Below are positions 18,915-29,103 of a DNA stretch of 64,000 bases, piece by piece. Origin of the DNA: Nitrosospira sp. Nl5 (GTDB taxonomy: Bacteria > Pseudomonadota > Gammaproteobacteria > Burkholderiales > Nitrosomonadaceae). The stretch spans positions 62,001-126,000 of the forward strand of contig NZ_FMVQ01000001.1 of the NCBI RefSeq assembly GCF_900102495.1, given 5' to 3'. Made by a program: the position numbers and the translations under genes. The notes under the pieces are model-generated. The model was not told where the DNA came from and did not search any database. It worked only from the letters and a program-made list of their open reading frames with translations. How positions within the stretch are numbered: the first letter of the stretch is position 1; each line of letters opens with the position of its first letter.

Positions 18915-20103
18915 TCTTCCTGACAGGCATGGTCACTTTGGGCCCTATGGCGGCGTGTTTGTCGCCGAGACGCTGATCGCGGCGCTGGAGGAATTGCGAG
19001 TTCAATACGAACGCTATCGCAATGACGCCGATTTTCAGGCCGAATTTGCCGATGAATTGAAGCACTATGTGGGACGCCCCAGTCCCATCTATCACGCAAA
19101 ACGGTGGTCGGCGCATCTTGGGGGAGCGCAGATTCTGTTGAAGCGCGAAGATCTGAATCATACCGGCGCGCATAAAATCAACAATGCCATCGGACAGGCG
19201 CTCCTTGCGCGGCGCATGGGCAAGTCGCGCGTGATCGCGGAAACCGGCGCGGGTCAGCATGGTGTGGCAAGTGCAACGGTCGCCGCGCGCTATGGAATCG
19301 AATGTGTGGTTTACATGGGTTCCGTGGATGTGGAACGCCAGGCCGCCAACGTTCACCGGATGAAACTCCTGGGAGCAACGGTGGTGCCGGTCGAATCGGG
19401 TTCCCGAACACTGAAGGATGCCCTCAATGAAGCCATGCGCGACTGGGTTACCAACATTGGAGATACGTTTTATATCATTGGCACGGTGGCGGGACCGCAT
19501 CCGTATCCGATGATGGTGCGTGATTTTCAGGCGATTATCGGACGGGAAGCAATTGTGCAAATGCAGGAAGAATACGGGCGCCAGCCGGATGCGTTGATCG
19601 CCTGTGTAGGTGGCGGCTCGAACGCCATCGGCCTTTTTTACCCCTATATAGATAATAACAACATCCGCATGATAGGCGTGGAAGCAGCGGGACATGGAAT
19701 TGAAAGCGGCCGGCATGCCGCTACCCTGACGACAGGAAGGCCTGGCGTGCTGCACGGGAATCGAACCTATTTGATCCAGGATGAGAATGGGCAAATTATC
19801 GAAACCCACTCCATTTCAGCGGGCCTGGATTATCCTGGCGTCGGTCCGGAACATGCATGGCTCAAGGACAGCAACCGTGCTGAGTACGTAGGAATAACCG
19901 ACGACGAAGCGCTGGCGGCATTCCATGCCTTATGCCGCTACGAAGGCATCATGCCGGCGCTGGAATCCAGCCACGCGCTGGCTTATGTCGCCAAGCTCGC
20001 TCCTACACTCGGCCGGGACAAGTTGCTGCTGGTGAATCTCTCCGGACGCGGGGATAAGGATATGGCCACCGTTGTTGCGCGGGCCTCCGATATCACCCTC
20101 TAA
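18901..20103 (+). CDS. trpB: TrpB, tryptophan synthase beta chain
   Basis: 400 residues from GTG 18901 (protein [20 protein letters not shown]), which matches the known N terminus; a GAGGAG ribosome site lies inside the end of trp[21 protein letters not shown] holds the PLP lysine, [17 protein letters not shown] the substrate loop, and [14 protein letters not shown] the PLP phosphate cup. It condenses indole with serine to give tryptophan in an alpha2-beta2 complex with TrpA. The 14-bp overlap with trpF implies coupled translation. Confidence 0.97.
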   Translation: MNVYDLPDRHGHFGPYGGVFVAETLIAALEELRVQYERYRNDADFQAEFADELKHYVGRPSPIYHAKRWSAHLGGAQILLKREDLNHTGAHKINNAIGQALLARRMGKSRVIAETGAGQHGVASATVAARYGIECVVYMGSVDVERQAANVHRMKLLGATVVPVESGSRTLKDALNEAMRDWVTNIGDTFYIIGTVAGPHPYPMMVRDFQAIIGREAIVQMQEEYGRQPDALIACVGGGSNAIGLFYPYIDNNNIRMIGVEAAGHGIESGRHAATLTTGRPGVLHGNRTYLIQDENGQIIETHSISAGLDYPGVGPEHAWLKDSNRAEYVGITDDEALAAFHALCRYEGIMPALESSHALAYVAKLAPTLGRDKLLLVNLSGRGDKDMATVVARASDITL

Positions 20104-20119
20104 CCGAACCCGGTATTTC

Positions 20120-20929
20120 ATGTCCCGTATTGCAATCGTATTCGACAAACTGCGCGTGCAAGGCAGAAAAGCGCTAATCCCTTTCATTACCGCCGGCGAT
20201 CCCGAACCGGCGATGATGGTCCCGCTGATGCAAGAGCTGGTGAAGGCCGGCGCCGACATTATTGAACTGGGAGTGCCGTTTTCCGACCCCATGGCCGATG
20301 GGCCCACGATACAGCGCTCTTCGGAAAGGGCATTGAAGCACCATGTTGGTTTGAACGATGTATTGACAATGGTGGCGGAATTTAGAAAAGGCAATACATA
20401 CACGCCGGTAGTGCTGATGGGGTATGCTAATCCGGTAGAAGCCATGGGTTACGAGAAATTCACGGCAAGAGCAAAGGAGTGCGGCATAGACGGCGTGCTG
20501 ACAGTGGATTATCCCCCGGAGGAAAGCGCGGAATGGGTGAAATATCTCGAACACCAGCAGATCGATGCCATTTTTTTGCTCTCCCCCACTACGCCGCAAG
20601 CACGCATCGAACAGGTGGCGGAAATGGCCCGGGGGTACGTGTATTACGTTTCATTGAAAGGCGTGACGGGTGCATTGAATCTCGACCTGAACGATGTGGC
20701 CAGTAAATTGGCCCAGCTGCGTTCGGTGATTTCCATTCCCATTGGCGTTGGCTTCGGGATACGCGACGGCGGGACGGCCAAGGCCGTGGCGGCGCTCGCC
20801 GATGCAGTAGTCGTCGGAAGCCGCATCATCGAGGAAATAGAAAATTCATCGAAGGAGAAGGTGTTGGCGAATGTCTATCACCTGGTAAAAAGCCTCCGCA
20901 GCGCAATCGACGGAGCCGACAGAAGCTGA
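20120..20929 (+). CDS. trpA: TrpA, tryptophan synthase alpha chain
   Basis: 269 residues from ATG 20120 ([20 protein letters not shown]). The catalytic Glu/Asp segments [20 protein letters not shown] and [10 protein letters not shown] are present, with [10 protein letters not shown] and [18 protein letters not shown] in the phosphate-binding part. It cleaves indole-3-glycerol phosphate to indole, channelled to TrpB. Its TGA overlaps the accD ATG by one base (TGATG). Confidence 0.97.
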   Translation: MSRIAIVFDKLRVQGRKALIPFITAGDPEPAMMVPLMQELVKAGADIIELGVPFSDPMADGPTIQRSSERALKHHVGLNDVLTMVAEFRKGNTYTPVVLMGYANPVEAMGYEKFTARAKECGIDGVLTVDYPPEESAEWVKYLEHQQIDAIFLLSPTTPQARIEQVAEMARGYVYYVSLKGVTGALNLDLNDVASKLAQLRSVISIPIGVGFGIRDGGTAKAVAALADAVVVGSRIIEEIENSSKEKVLANVYHLVKSLRSAIDGADRS

Positions 20930-21795
20930 TGAGCTGGTTTCAGAAACTTCTCCCGCCGAAAATCAAACGCAAGGAAAGCGGCGAAAAGAAAGCCGTACCC
21001 GAAGGGTTATGGAGCAAATGCGCCTCCTGCGAAGCGGTGCTGTATTACTCTGACCTCGGAAACAATCTCAATGTCTGCCCCAAGTGCAACCATCACAATC
21101 GCATTTCCGCCAGAGTGCGCCTCGATCTGCTGCTGGATGCCGAGGGACGCTATGAAATCGGTACCGAAGTGCTGTCACTTGATCCCCTTAAATTCAAGGA
21201 TAGCAAACGCTATGTTGATCGCTTATCGGAGGCGAAAAGAGAGACTGAAGAAGACGATGCCCTGGTTGTCATGCAGGGCAGCGTAAAAACCATTCCCCTG
21301 GTTGCAGCGGCGTTTGAATTTGGCTTCATGGGCGGTTCGATGGGCTCGGTGGTAGGGGAGCGCTTTACGCGCGGGGTGCAGGTGTGTGTCGAGCAGCGCC
21401 TTCCGTTTGTGTGTTTTGCCGCCAGCGGTGGAGCGCGCATGCAGGAAGGACTGCTATCGCTCATGCAAATGGCCAAGACATCGGCGGCATTGACCCAGTT
21501 GAGCCAGGAACAGCTTCCTTTTATTTCGGTACTTACCGATCCCACCATGGGTGGCGTATCTGCCAGTTTTGCTTTCATCGGTGACGTGGTAATTGCCGAA
21601 CCTGGGGCGCTGATCGGTTTTGCAGGGCCGCGCGTGATCGAGCAGACAGTGCGCCAAACCTTGCCGGAAGGCTTTCAGCGCGCCGAATTCCTGCTGGACC
21701 ATGGAGCGATAGACATGATCGTGGATCGCAGGCGCATGCGTGATAAGCTTGCGAATCTTTGCACCTTGCTGATGCGCACGTCCGCGCCATCTTGA
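20929..21795 (+). CDS. accD: AccD, acetyl-CoA carboxylase carboxyltransferase beta subunit
   Basis: 288 residues. An N-terminal zinc finger (CASC and CPKC, about residues 27-49) precedes the carboxyltransferase domain with [17 protein letters not shown] and [20 protein letters not shown]. With AccA it transfers carboxyl from carboxybiotin to acetyl-CoA to make malonyl-CoA. The TGATG junction with trpA and the following folC place it in the classic trpA-accD-folC operon. Confidence 0.97.
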   Translation: MSWFQKLLPPKIKRKESGEKKAVPEGLWSKCASCEAVLYYSDLGNNLNVCPKCNHHNRISARVRLDLLLDAEGRYEIGTEVLSLDPLKFKDSKRYVDRLSEAKRETEEDDALVVMQGSVKTIPLVAAAFEFGFMGGSMGSVVGERFTRGVQVCVEQRLPFVCFAASGGARMQEGLLSLMQMAKTSAALTQLSQEQLPFISVLTDPTMGGVSASFAFIGDVVIAEPGALIGFAGPRVIEQTVRQTLPEGFQRAEFLLDHGAIDMIVDRRRMRDKLANLCTLLMRTSAPS

Positions 21796-21841
21796 TTCCC
21801 GGTTGCGTCTGCATAATCGTATCCCGAATGGCGCATGCGTT

Positions 21842-23155
21842 ATGACAGAGCCCGATGCAAAAGCCAGGACGCTTTCCGACTGGCTGACCTGTCTCGAGCA
21901 TCTGCATCCAAAAACCATCGAGATGGGGTTGGAGCGTGTCGATCAAGTCAGGGTTGCGCTAGGCCTTGCACCATCTTTCCCCATCATCACTGTCGGTGGC
22001 ACCAACGGTAAAGGGTCAACATGCGCGATGATCGAGGCCATTCTGAGTTGTGCCGGGTATCGTGTGGGCTGTTACACTTCGCCACACCTGCTGCGTTACA
22101 ACGAGCGCGTGCGGATAAGCCGGCAGGACGCGCGCGACGATGAATTGTGCAACGCTTTTCAGGCTGTGGAAGCAGCTAGGACCCGTACTGGTATTTCCCT
22201 GACTTATTTCGAGTTCGGCACGCTGGCGGCGGTGCAATTATTCAGTCAAGCGAGCGTGGATATCGCGATTCTGGAAGTGGGGCTGGGCGGGCGACTGGAT
22301 GCGGTCAATATTTTTGATGCCGATTGCGCGGTGCTCACCAGCATTGACCTCGACCATATTGACTATCTTGGCGATACACGGGAAAAAATCGGATTCGAGA
22401 AGGCCGGAATTTTCAGAAGCGGCAAGACCGCGATCTGTTCGGACCCGGATATCCCGGCGACCGTCCGTTCCCATGCGGATATCATAGGTGCGAATTTGAT
22501 GCACATTGGTGAACACTTCGGTTATTCACCCAACGCAGCCGATGCAACCCTGTGGGATTATTGGGGGCCCGGAGGAAAGCGTCATTCGCTTCCCCATCCC
22601 GCCCTGCGCGGCGTTTATCAATTGCGTAACGCCAGCGCCTGCCTTGCCGCTCTGGACGCCATCAGGGATTATTTGCCGATTACCATGCGCGACATACGCC
22701 AGGGCTTGCTGGAAGTCGTATTGCCGGGAAGGTTTCAGGTATTGCCGGGGCGACCGGTGAGGGTGCTTGATGTAGCGCATAATCCCGCTGCGGCCGAGGC
22801 CCTGGCTATTAACCTCGACAGTATGGGGCACTACCGGAAAACTTACGCGGTATTCGCAATGCTTGAGGATAAGGATATTGCCGGCGTGGCGCGGGCCCTT
22901 GCGGCAAGAGTGGACATATGGTTGGTAGCGGGGATCGATGTGCCTCGCGGCGCCTCGGCAAATGAAGTGACGCAGGCACTGGAAGCAGCCGGGGCAGATG
23001 AGGCGGCGGAGGCAATCCTTACCTTTCGCAATCCGGCAATTGCCTATGCGTATGCCTGTGAGCGGGCGGTCGAAAATGATAGAATCTGCGTATTCGGCTC
23101 GTTCCATACCGTAGCCGAAGCGTTACGGCATGGAAGTAAAGTTGAGCGCGGATAG
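21842..23155 (+). CDS. folC: FolC, bifunctional folylpolyglutamate/dihydrofolate synthase
   Basis: 437 residues from ATG 21842 (MTEPDAKARTLSDWLTCLEH); an upstream in-frame TTG is less likely. ITVGGTNGKGSTCAMIEAIL is the ATP loop, YFEFGTLAAVQLF and LEVGLGGRLDAVNIFD are Mur-ligase-like motifs, and VLDVAHNPAAAEAL lies in the C-terminal domain. It adds glutamate to dihydropteroate and to folates. It is followed at 17 bases by the SPOR protein. Confidence 0.96.
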   Translation: MTEPDAKARTLSDWLTCLEHLHPKTIEMGLERVDQVRVALGLAPSFPIITVGGTNGKGSTCAMIEAILSCAGYRVGCYTSPHLLRYNERVRISRQDARDDELCNAFQAVEAARTRTGISLTYFEFGTLAAVQLFSQASVDIAILEVGLGGRLDAVNIFDADCAVLTSIDLDHIDYLGDTREKIGFEKAGIFRSGKTAICSDPDIPATVRSHADIIGANLMHIGEHFGYSPNAADATLWDYWGPGGKRHSLPHPALRGVYQLRNASACLAALDAIRDYLPITMRDIRQGLLEVVLPGRFQVLPGRPVRVLDVAHNPAAAEALAINLDSMGHYRKTYAVFAMLEDKDIAGVARALAARVDIWLVAGIDVPRGASANEVTQALEAAGADEAAEAILTFRNPAIAYAYACERAVENDRICVFGSFHTVAEALRHGSKVERG

Positions 23156-23172
23156 CAATCAATCAAAATCAA

Positions 23173-23796
23173 ATGGCAAAGACTGTCAGTGAAGAAGAGA
23201 TTCAGCTTAGAAAACGTGCCAGACGGCGGCTGGTTGGCGCGATTACCCTGGCGGCGGCGGCAGTTGTGATTTTACCGATGGTGCTCGATAGTAAACCGGA
23301 GCAGCGAAATCAAGAGATTGACATCCGCATTCCCGCGGAAGACTCGGCGGACGAATTCGTTCCGGGAACTGCTCCCCGCATGGAGCCGCCAGCTACCGCT
23401 GTTCCCCAGCAATCGGCAACCGGGGTGCAACAGGAAGAGCGGGTAGAATCCAGGCCGCCGGTAAAGCCTTCCCAATCCAGAGCAGAACCGGTGGGGAAGC
23501 TGGCCGGGGCCGGGAAAGCCTCTGATTCCGCAGCTGAAGCGGGCAGCACCAAGGCGGCCGCCGCTGAACAATTTGTCGTGCAGTTGGGCGCCTTCTCCGA
23601 TCCAGCCAAGGCAAGGCAACAACAGCAAAGTCTGATATCCAAGGATGCCAGGAAGGTCTATACGGAAACGCTTAAGGCAGACAAGGGCGAGATAACGCGT
23701 GTGCGCGTTGGCCCTTTCCGTACCCGCGAGGAAGCTGAGGGAGCGCGCGAGAAATTGAAGAAACTGGGATTTGATGGCGTCGTAACGGATAAATAG
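23173..23796 (+). CDS. SPOR-domain membrane protein
   Basis: 207 residues. A basic N terminus (QLRKRARRRLVGAI) leads into one membrane helix (about 19-36). A Pro/Ala/Glu-rich linker follows, then a C-terminal SPOR domain (about 132-205) starting QFVVQLGAFSDPAKARQQQQ and containing ITRVRVGPFRTREEAEGA. SPOR domains bind septal peptidoglycan stripped of stem peptides, so it is likely a cell-division-associated protein (DedD/FtsN-like). Its place between folC and cvpA matches the dedD position in many proteobacteria. Confidence 0.9.
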   Translation: MAKTVSEEEIQLRKRARRRLVGAITLAAAAVVILPMVLDSKPEQRNQEIDIRIPAEDSADEFVPGTAPRMEPPATAVPQQSATGVQQEERVESRPPVKPSQSRAEPVGKLAGAGKASDSAAEAGSTKAAAAEQFVVQLGAFSDPAKARQQQQSLISKDARKVYTETLKADKGEITRVRVGPFRTREEAEGAREKLKKLGFDGVVTDK

Positions 23797-23873
23797 CGCC
23801 ATGACGAATGTGTGGAACCATTAGCACGGGCGAATAGGCAAATTGTGCTGCTGTCATCCTGTCCTGCTTACGA

Positions 23874-24368
23874 ATGACTATTTTCGATTACTCCGTTCTT
23901 GCAATACTTGTTTTATCGGTTTTGCTGAGCGTGGTACGCGGCGTAGTGCGCGAGTTATTGTCTCTGGCCGGTTGGATAATCGCGTTCATGGCGGCGAATT
24001 CATTCGCAGCCGGGTTTGCACCGATGCTGCCATCCATGATCAGTGGCGAATCGTTGCGGATAATACTGGCGTTTGCTGCGCTGTTTCTGTCGGCGCTGGT
24101 GGCGATGGGATTGGTGGCCATGCTGACATCAGCTGTAGTAAAAAGCGTGGGACTGGGATTTGCAGACAGGTTTTTTGGTTCGTTGTTTGGTTTTATACGC
24201 GGTTTGCTGGTCGTGTTATTAATCGTATTGGCAGCGGGATTGACTGCGCTGCCGCAGGAGCCATTCTGGCGGAAGGCCCTGTTAAGCAAGCCGCTGGAAA
24301 CAGCGGCGATGCGGCTAACACCCTGGCTGCCGCAGGATTTATCCAAGCGCATTAATTACGGAAATTAA
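23874..24368 (+). CDS. cvpA: CvpA family membrane protein
   Basis: 164 residues with four predicted membrane helices (about 2-20, 28-46, 62-85 and 103-122). FDYSVLAILVLSVLLSVVRG and VRELLSLAGWIIAF at the N terminus and DRFFGSLFGFIRGLLVVLL in the third part follow the CvpA pattern. CvpA was named for colicin V production and is linked to purF by operon in many bacteria. Recent work ties it to envelope stress or bile resistance; the molecular role is unsettled. purF follows after 273 bases. Confidence 0.92.
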   Translation: MTIFDYSVLAILVLSVLLSVVRGVVRELLSLAGWIIAFMAANSFAAGFAPMLPSMISGESLRIILAFAALFLSALVAMGLVAMLTSAVVKSVGLGFADRFFGSLFGFIRGLLVVLLIVLAAGLTALPQEPFWRKALLSKPLETAAMRLTPWLPQDLSKRINYGN

Positions 24369-24641
24369 ACGCAAAAAAATGAATGGTCATGGCGCAAGTA
24401 TAATGGGCCGTCAGTAATCTATGTTTTATATTTCGCCCGGAATAATTCGTTGCTTCCCGATTGCCGGGATAAGAAAGGTTTTTTGCATGTCAAACGGTGT
24501 CGCGTCATTATTCCTGTTGACGTTTTAAAGTTGACAGATGAGCTGAAGCTTTGAGTTTTTGGTGGTACCGAATAAGCGTAAAAGAAGTTTCCAATACCTT
24601 TTTGTACAGCGTTAATCCAAGCCAATTTTGCGGAGTGCAAT

Positions 24642-26162
24642 ATGTGTGGAATTCTGGGTCTGGTTGCACAGACGCCCGCCAACCAGTTGCTCTATGACGG
24701 ATTACTGGTGCTCCAACACCGCGGGCAGGATGCAGCCGGCATCGTTACCGCCCAGGACAATACGTTTCACATGCACAAGGGCAGCGGCCTGGTGCGAGAT
24801 GTATTTCGCACGCGAAACATGCGTGCCCTGGCTGGCAATATGGGCCTTGGCCATGTGAGATACCCTACCGCCGGCTCCGCCGAATCTTCGGCCGAGGCAC
24901 AGCCGTTTTATGTCAATTCGCCGTTCGGTATCGTGCTCGCGCACAATGGCAATCTTACGAATGCGGCGCAACTCAACCAGGAGTTATTCCGCGAAGATCT
25001 GCGCCATGTCAATACCAATTCAGATTCAGAAGTGCTTCTGAACGTGCTGGCCCACGAATTGCAGAGAAGCACGACAAACTACCATCTTGATCCCGCCGCT
25101 ATTTTTGCCGCAGTGTCGGGGGTGCATCGGCGTTGCCGAGGCGCATACGCGGTAGTCGCGATGATTGCGGGATATGGGCTGGTGGCTTTTCGCGATCCTT
25201 ACGGCATTCGGCCATTGGTGTTCGGTTGCGCCGATACCGAGCATGGAATGGAATATCTGGTGGCATCCGAAAGTGTGGCACTTGATACTTTAGGGTTTAA
25301 GCTGGTGCGCGATGTCGCGCCGGGAGAAGCAATTTTTATCGACGAGGACGGCAATTTCTACAGCAAACAATGCGCCGTCAACCCCGCATATAACCCATGT
25401 ATCTTCGAGTATGTCTACATGGCGCGTCCCGATTCGGTAATGGACGGTATTTCGGTTTATGAAACAAGACTTAATATGGGCGAGAGCCTGGCCGACAAAA
25501 TTACCACAACCATGCGGCATCTGGATATTGACGTGGTAATTCCAATTCCTGATTCCAGCCGCCCCAGTGCCTTGCAGCTTGCAAATCGACTGGGATTGAG
25601 TTTCCGTGAAGGCTTCGTCAAGAACCGCTATATCGGCCGGACCTTTATCATGCCGGGCCAGCAGCAGCGGCGTAAATCTGTTCGCCAGAAGCTCAATGCC
25701 ATGAGCGTGGAATTTCGCGGAAAAAATGTGCTGCTGGTGGACGATTCAATCGTGCGCGGCACCACCAGCCGTGAAATTGTGCAAATGGCGCAGGAGGCCG
25801 GGGCCCATAAGGTATATTTTGCTTCCGCCGCTCCGCCGGTAAGGTTTCCCAATGTTTACGGGATTGACATGCCAACCCGCCAGGAGCTCATCGCCACGGG
25901 GCGGGACGATGACGAAATATGCCGAGAAATAGGCGCCGACTACCTTGTTTACCAGGAACTCGACTCTCTCATAAAAGACGTTTGCAGGGTTAATCCATCA
26001 ATTACGCATTATGAAACTTCCTGCTTCGATGGCCATTACATTACCGGGGATGTCACCGCGGAATATTTGGCAGTCATAGAGGCGCAACGCAACAGCGGCG
26101 CGTCGGTGCCGCAATCCAGGTCCAGTACCCAATTGGATTTGAATCTGGCGGCAGCGGATTAA
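24642..26162 (+). CDS. purF: PurF, amidophosphoribosyltransferase
   Basis: 506 residues. Cys2 directly after the initiator Met ([10 protein letters not shown]) is the glutaminase nucleophile. The glutaminase domain contains [12 protein letters not shown] and [11 protein letters not shown], and the phosphoribosyltransferase domain has [18 protein letters not shown]. It catalyses the first committed step of purine synthesis, PRPP plus glutamine to phosphoribosylamine. The upstream 273 bases hold no gene and probably carry a promoter. Confidence 0.97.
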   Translation: MCGILGLVAQTPANQLLYDGLLVLQHRGQDAAGIVTAQDNTFHMHKGSGLVRDVFRTRNMRALAGNMGLGHVRYPTAGSAESSAEAQPFYVNSPFGIVLAHNGNLTNAAQLNQELFREDLRHVNTNSDSEVLLNVLAHELQRSTTNYHLDPAAIFAAVSGVHRRCRGAYAVVAMIAGYGLVAFRDPYGIRPLVFGCADTEHGMEYLVASESVALDTLGFKLVRDVAPGEAIFIDEDGNFYSKQCAVNPAYNPCIFEYVYMARPDSVMDGISVYETRLNMGESLADKITTTMRHLDIDVVIPIPDSSRPSALQLANRLGLSFREGFVKNRYIGRTFIMPGQQQRRKSVRQKLNAMSVEFRGKNVLLVDDSIVRGTTSREIVQMAQEAGAHKVYFASAAPPVRFPNVYGIDMPTRQELIATGRDDDEICREIGADYLVYQELDSLIKDVCRVNPSITHYETSCFDGHYITGDVTAEYLAVIEAQRNSGASVPQSRSSTQLDLNLAAAD

Positions 26163-26273
26163 ACTAAGCCCGGCAGCTCGCATTCATTCTCCGCCCTGTC
26201 CAGCCGCGTGATTGAGATTATCTGGGTTAAACGGAGATTTGACAAAAACAATCACCAAGCGTAATTTAACAAG

Positions 26274-26330
26274 TGTGCGCCGATTTGATATTCAGCTTGC
26301 GGGCGCGTTATAAATTCGGCTAAAGCGGGA
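26274..26330 (+). promoter_or_regulatory. Probable SAM-II riboswitch aptamer in the metZ leader
   Basis: The segment can be laid against the well-known SAM-II (metX/metZ, alphaproteobacterial) aptamer. It has a stem GCGCC (26277-26281) with GGCGC (26302-26306), the conserved GATTT directly after the 5' strand, CTTGC before the 3' strand, CGTTATAAAT after it, then GGCTAAAG and a GCGGG tail that would form the pseudoknot. Order and spacing fit the consensus. It ends about 50 bases before metZ, whose product makes homocysteine or methionine precursors, the expected target. SAM binding should lower metZ expression. This is motif matching by eye, without a covariance-model score. Confidence 0.75.
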
Positions 26331-26366
26331 AAACCCGTTTTGGCAAAATGCTGAACGGGTTTTTTA
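26330..26366 (+). terminator. Terminator-like hairpin after the SAM-II aptamer
   Basis: AAAACCCGTT (26330-26339) can pair with AACGGGTTTT (26354-26363), with a 14-base loop, and is followed by more T residues. The CCCG on its left arm could instead pair with CGGG (26326-26329), the 3' pseudoknot strand of the aptamer, across an AAAA loop. The two structures are mutually exclusive, which is what a transcriptional expression platform needs. It could also be simply the terminator of purF. Confidence 0.65.
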
Positions 26367-26380
26367 TTTGGAGGGTTCGC

Positions 26381-27559
26381 ATGTCTGATAATCTTGAACT
26401 GGAAACGCTGGCGTTGCATACGGGCATTCATCGCAGTCAATTCAATGAACACTCCGAAGCTTTATATCTGACTTCAAGTTTTGTATTTGACAATGCTGCC
26501 CAAGCCGCAGCGCGCTTTTCGGGTGCGGAGCCGGGAAATATTTATTCGCGTTTTACCAATCCCACCGTTACGGCTTTTGAAGAGCGGCTAGCCGCCCTGG
26601 AAGGAGCGGAAGCCTGCGTGGCGACATCCTCGGGGATGTCGGCAATACTTGCGTGCGTGATGGGATTGCTTTCCGCCGGGGACCACGTCATTGCATCGCG
26701 TAGCCTGTTTGGCGCCACCGTGAACCTGTTCAATAACATCCTCAAGCGTTTCAATATCGAGACAACGTTTGTTTCCGCCACCGACATTGCGGCGTGGGAG
26801 GCTGCGGTGAAACCCGGCACTAAACTGTTGTTCGTCGAGACGCCGTCGAATCCGCTTACTGAAATTTCCGACATCACCGCGCTTGCCGCCATCGCAAAGA
26901 AAAACGGCGCGTGGCTGGCGGTCGATAACTGCTTTTGTTCGCCGGCGCTGCAACGGCCGCTGGACCTTGGGGCCGACCTTGTGATTCACTCCGCCACCAA
27001 GTATCTTGAGGGCCAGGGCAGGGTGTTGGGCGGCGCAATACTCGGCAACCGGGATCTGGTAATGGAACAAGGAGTATTCGGTTTCTTGCGCACCGCCGGA
27101 CCGAGCCTGAGTCCATTCAACGCCTGGGTCATCCTGAAAGGAATGGAAACGCTGAAAATTCGCATGGAGACCCATTCCGCAAATGCCGTGCAGATTGCCC
27201 GGTGGCTGGAAGCGCAGCCAAACGTGGCAAGAGTTCATTACCCCGGTTTGCCGTCGCATCCACAGTACGAGCTTGCCAGGCGCCAGCAAAAAACCGGAGG
27301 CGGCATTGTTTCATTCGAGTTGAAGGATGGGAAAGAAGCGGCATGGCGGGTCGTGGATTCCGTCCGCATGATTTCGATCACCGCCAATCTGGGCGACACC
27401 AAGAGCACTCTCACGCATCCCGCCACCACCACCCATGCCCGTATCAGCCAGGAAAGCCGGGATTTGGCCGGTATCACCGATGGCCTGCTACGCATCGCCG
27501 TGGGGCTCGAAGCGGCGAAAGATATCGAGGCCGATTTGGCAAGGGGCCTCACGGCTTAA
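26381..27559 (+). CDS. metZ: MetZ, O-succinylhomoserine sulfhydrylase
   Basis: 392 residues from ATG 26381, with GGAGG at about 26370. TLALHTGIHRSQFNEHSEAL, YSRFTNPTVTAFEERLAALE, the PLP-lysine strand IHSATKYLEGQGRVLGGAIL and ANLGDTKSTLTHPATTTHAR are typical of the Cys/Met metabolism PLP family, MetZ branch. It makes homocysteine from O-succinylhomoserine and sulfide. The leader carries a SAM-II-like riboswitch, supporting a methionine role over gamma-synthase alternatives. Confidence 0.93.
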   Translation: MSDNLELETLALHTGIHRSQFNEHSEALYLTSSFVFDNAAQAAARFSGAEPGNIYSRFTNPTVTAFEERLAALEGAEACVATSSGMSAILACVMGLLSAGDHVIASRSLFGATVNLFNNILKRFNIETTFVSATDIAAWEAAVKPGTKLLFVETPSNPLTEISDITALAAIAKKNGAWLAVDNCFCSPALQRPLDLGADLVIHSATKYLEGQGRVLGGAILGNRDLVMEQGVFGFLRTAGPSLSPFNAWVILKGMETLKIRMETHSANAVQIARWLEAQPNVARVHYPGLPSHPQYELARRQQKTGGGIVSFELKDGKEAAWRVVDSVRMISITANLGDTKSTLTHPATTTHARISQESRDLAGITDGLLRIAVGLEAAKDIEADLARGLTA

Positions 27560-27655
27560 TACTATCGGTGTAGCCGGTCAGAACAATCGCTTATCATTCT
27601 CGCTCAATTCTTCCGAAAGCCGCTCCTGTCACAGAAACATAACCGGCACGGCGAT

Positions 27656-28477
27656 TCAGCCCCGGCGGCGCGCCGCTTCGTAAAGTGGCATCACGGTTGG
27701 CAGCAGCGATTCAATCTGCTGGATACGGGTTGAGTCCGCCGGATGGCTGCTCAGGAATTCGGGCGGCTGCCCGCCACTCTTCGCGTTCATCATCTTTTTC
27801 CACAATGTCACCGCGGCACGGGGATCATAGCCCGCACGGGCAGTGAGTTCCAGGCCTATCCGGTCGGCCTCGGCTTCGTCGGTACGGCTGAAATGCGTTG
27901 CGATCAGCGCATCGTAAACAACACCGGCAAGCTGGGTCGTATTCGCGCTGAGGCCGAGCGCCGCGGATCCGACACCCATCGCAGCCTGTGCTGCGATCGC
28001 TTGCGATACCTGTTCGCGCGAATGCTCGCGCAAGGCATGGGAGATCTCATGCCCCATCACAACCGCAATTTCATTATCGGTCAGTTGCAGCCGGTTGATC
28101 AGCCCCGAATAAAACATGATCTTGCCGCCAGGCATGGCGAAGGCATTGAGCTCGTTGCTGTCGATGATATTGACTTCCCACTTCCAGCCCGGCGCATCCC
28201 GCCGGAATACGCCGGTCTGTGGTTCAATGCGGTCGGCTATCGCCCGTACGCGCTGCAGCAACTTTTCATCCTTGTTCAGCACGCCTTTTTCCTCCGCCTC
28301 TGTCTTAAGCTTGGTATAGCCCAGGGCGGCCGTTTGCTCCAGTTGCTCCGAGGAGATAAGCATGAATTGAGAACGGTCTGCGCCCACCGCCCCGCCCTTG
28401 GTGGTGGTCGCGCATCCGCTGAGTGTGATTAACGAAATACCGGTGAATATAACTGTAAGGAGCCGCAAAGTGGACAT
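27656..28477 (-). CDS. M48-family metalloprotease, lipoprotein
   Basis: 273 residues from the ATG at 28475-28477, which has GAGGAA upstream. The signal peptide ends in a lipobox (ITLSGC, Cys at about 21). The zinc motif VVMGHEISHALREHSREQ carries HExxH, and the third ligand lies in the DEAEADRIGLELTARAGYDP segment. It is a single-domain LoiP/YcaL-like periplasmic or outer-membrane-anchored peptidase thought to clear damaged membrane proteins. It is convergent with metZ, the two stops being 96 bases apart. Confidence 0.92.
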   Translation of the reverse strand: MSTLRLLTVIFTGISLITLSGCATTTKGGAVGADRSQFMLISSEQLEQTAALGYTKLKTEAEEKGVLNKDEKLLQRVRAIADRIEPQTGVFRRDAPGWKWEVNIIDSNELNAFAMPGGKIMFYSGLINRLQLTDNEIAVVMGHEISHALREHSREQVSQAIAAQAAMGVGSAALGLSANTTQLAGVVYDALIATHFSRTDEAEADRIGLELTARAGYDPRAAVTLWKKMMNAKSGGQPPEFLSSHPADSTRIQQIESLLPTVMPLYEAARRRG

Positions 28478-28588
28478 AATTTCCTCATGGGGGAGATGTT
28501 GCCGTTCCAACGATATACCTGTTTATACCTGAGCCAGCCATGCCGCCTCGCGGCACATGTCTGGCTTCGATTGTTCAAGCGTGACAGA

Positions 28589-29080
28589 CTAAATGACTTC
28601 CGCTTTTTCCAATACCACATCTTCCAGCGGTACATTCTGGTGTCCGCTTCGATCGCCCGTTCTGACTTTCTTGATCTGGTCTACCACATCCTTGCCTTCC
28701 ACGACTTTGCCAAACACGCAATAGCCGAAACCCTGGGAAGTGGATGCGCTGTAATTGAGAAAGTTATTGTCGGCGACGTTGATAAAGAATTGTGCCGAGG
28801 CGGAGTGCGGGTCTGACGTTCGCGCCATGGAAACGGTATATTTGTCATTTCTGAGGCCGTTGGCGGCCTCGTTCTGAATCGGGGCGCGCGCTTTCTTCTG
28901 GTTCATGCCAGGTTCGAATCCGCCTCCCTGGATCATGAAATCGTCAATGACGCGATGAAATATCGTATTGTCGTAATAGCCGCTGTTCACGTAGTCAATA
29001 AAATTCTTGGCCGTTACCGGGGCTTTTTCATTGTCGAGTTCGAGCGTAATGTCGCCGAGATTGGTGTGCAGTTTGATCAT
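28589..29080 (-). CDS. ppiB: Cytoplasmic cyclophilin (peptidyl-prolyl isomerase B)
   Basis: 163 residues with no signal peptide, beginning [55 protein letters not shown] and [17 protein letters not shown] are the cyclophilin catalytic segments. It catalyses proline isomerisation in the cytosol. It lies 23 bases downstream of a paralogous periplasmic cyclophilin, so the two form a tandem pair in one operon. Confidence 0.95.
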   Translation of the reverse strand: MIKLHTNLGDITLELDNEKAPVTAKNFIDYVNSGYYDNTIFHRVIDDFMIQGGGFEPGMNQKKARAPIQNEAANGLRNDKYTVSMARTSDPHSASAQFFINVADNNFLNYSASTSQGFGYCVFGKVVEGKDVVDQIKKVRTGDRSGHQNVPLEDVVLEKAEVI

Positions 29081-29103
29081 GTTTTCTCCTTATTTGTTGC
29101 GGC

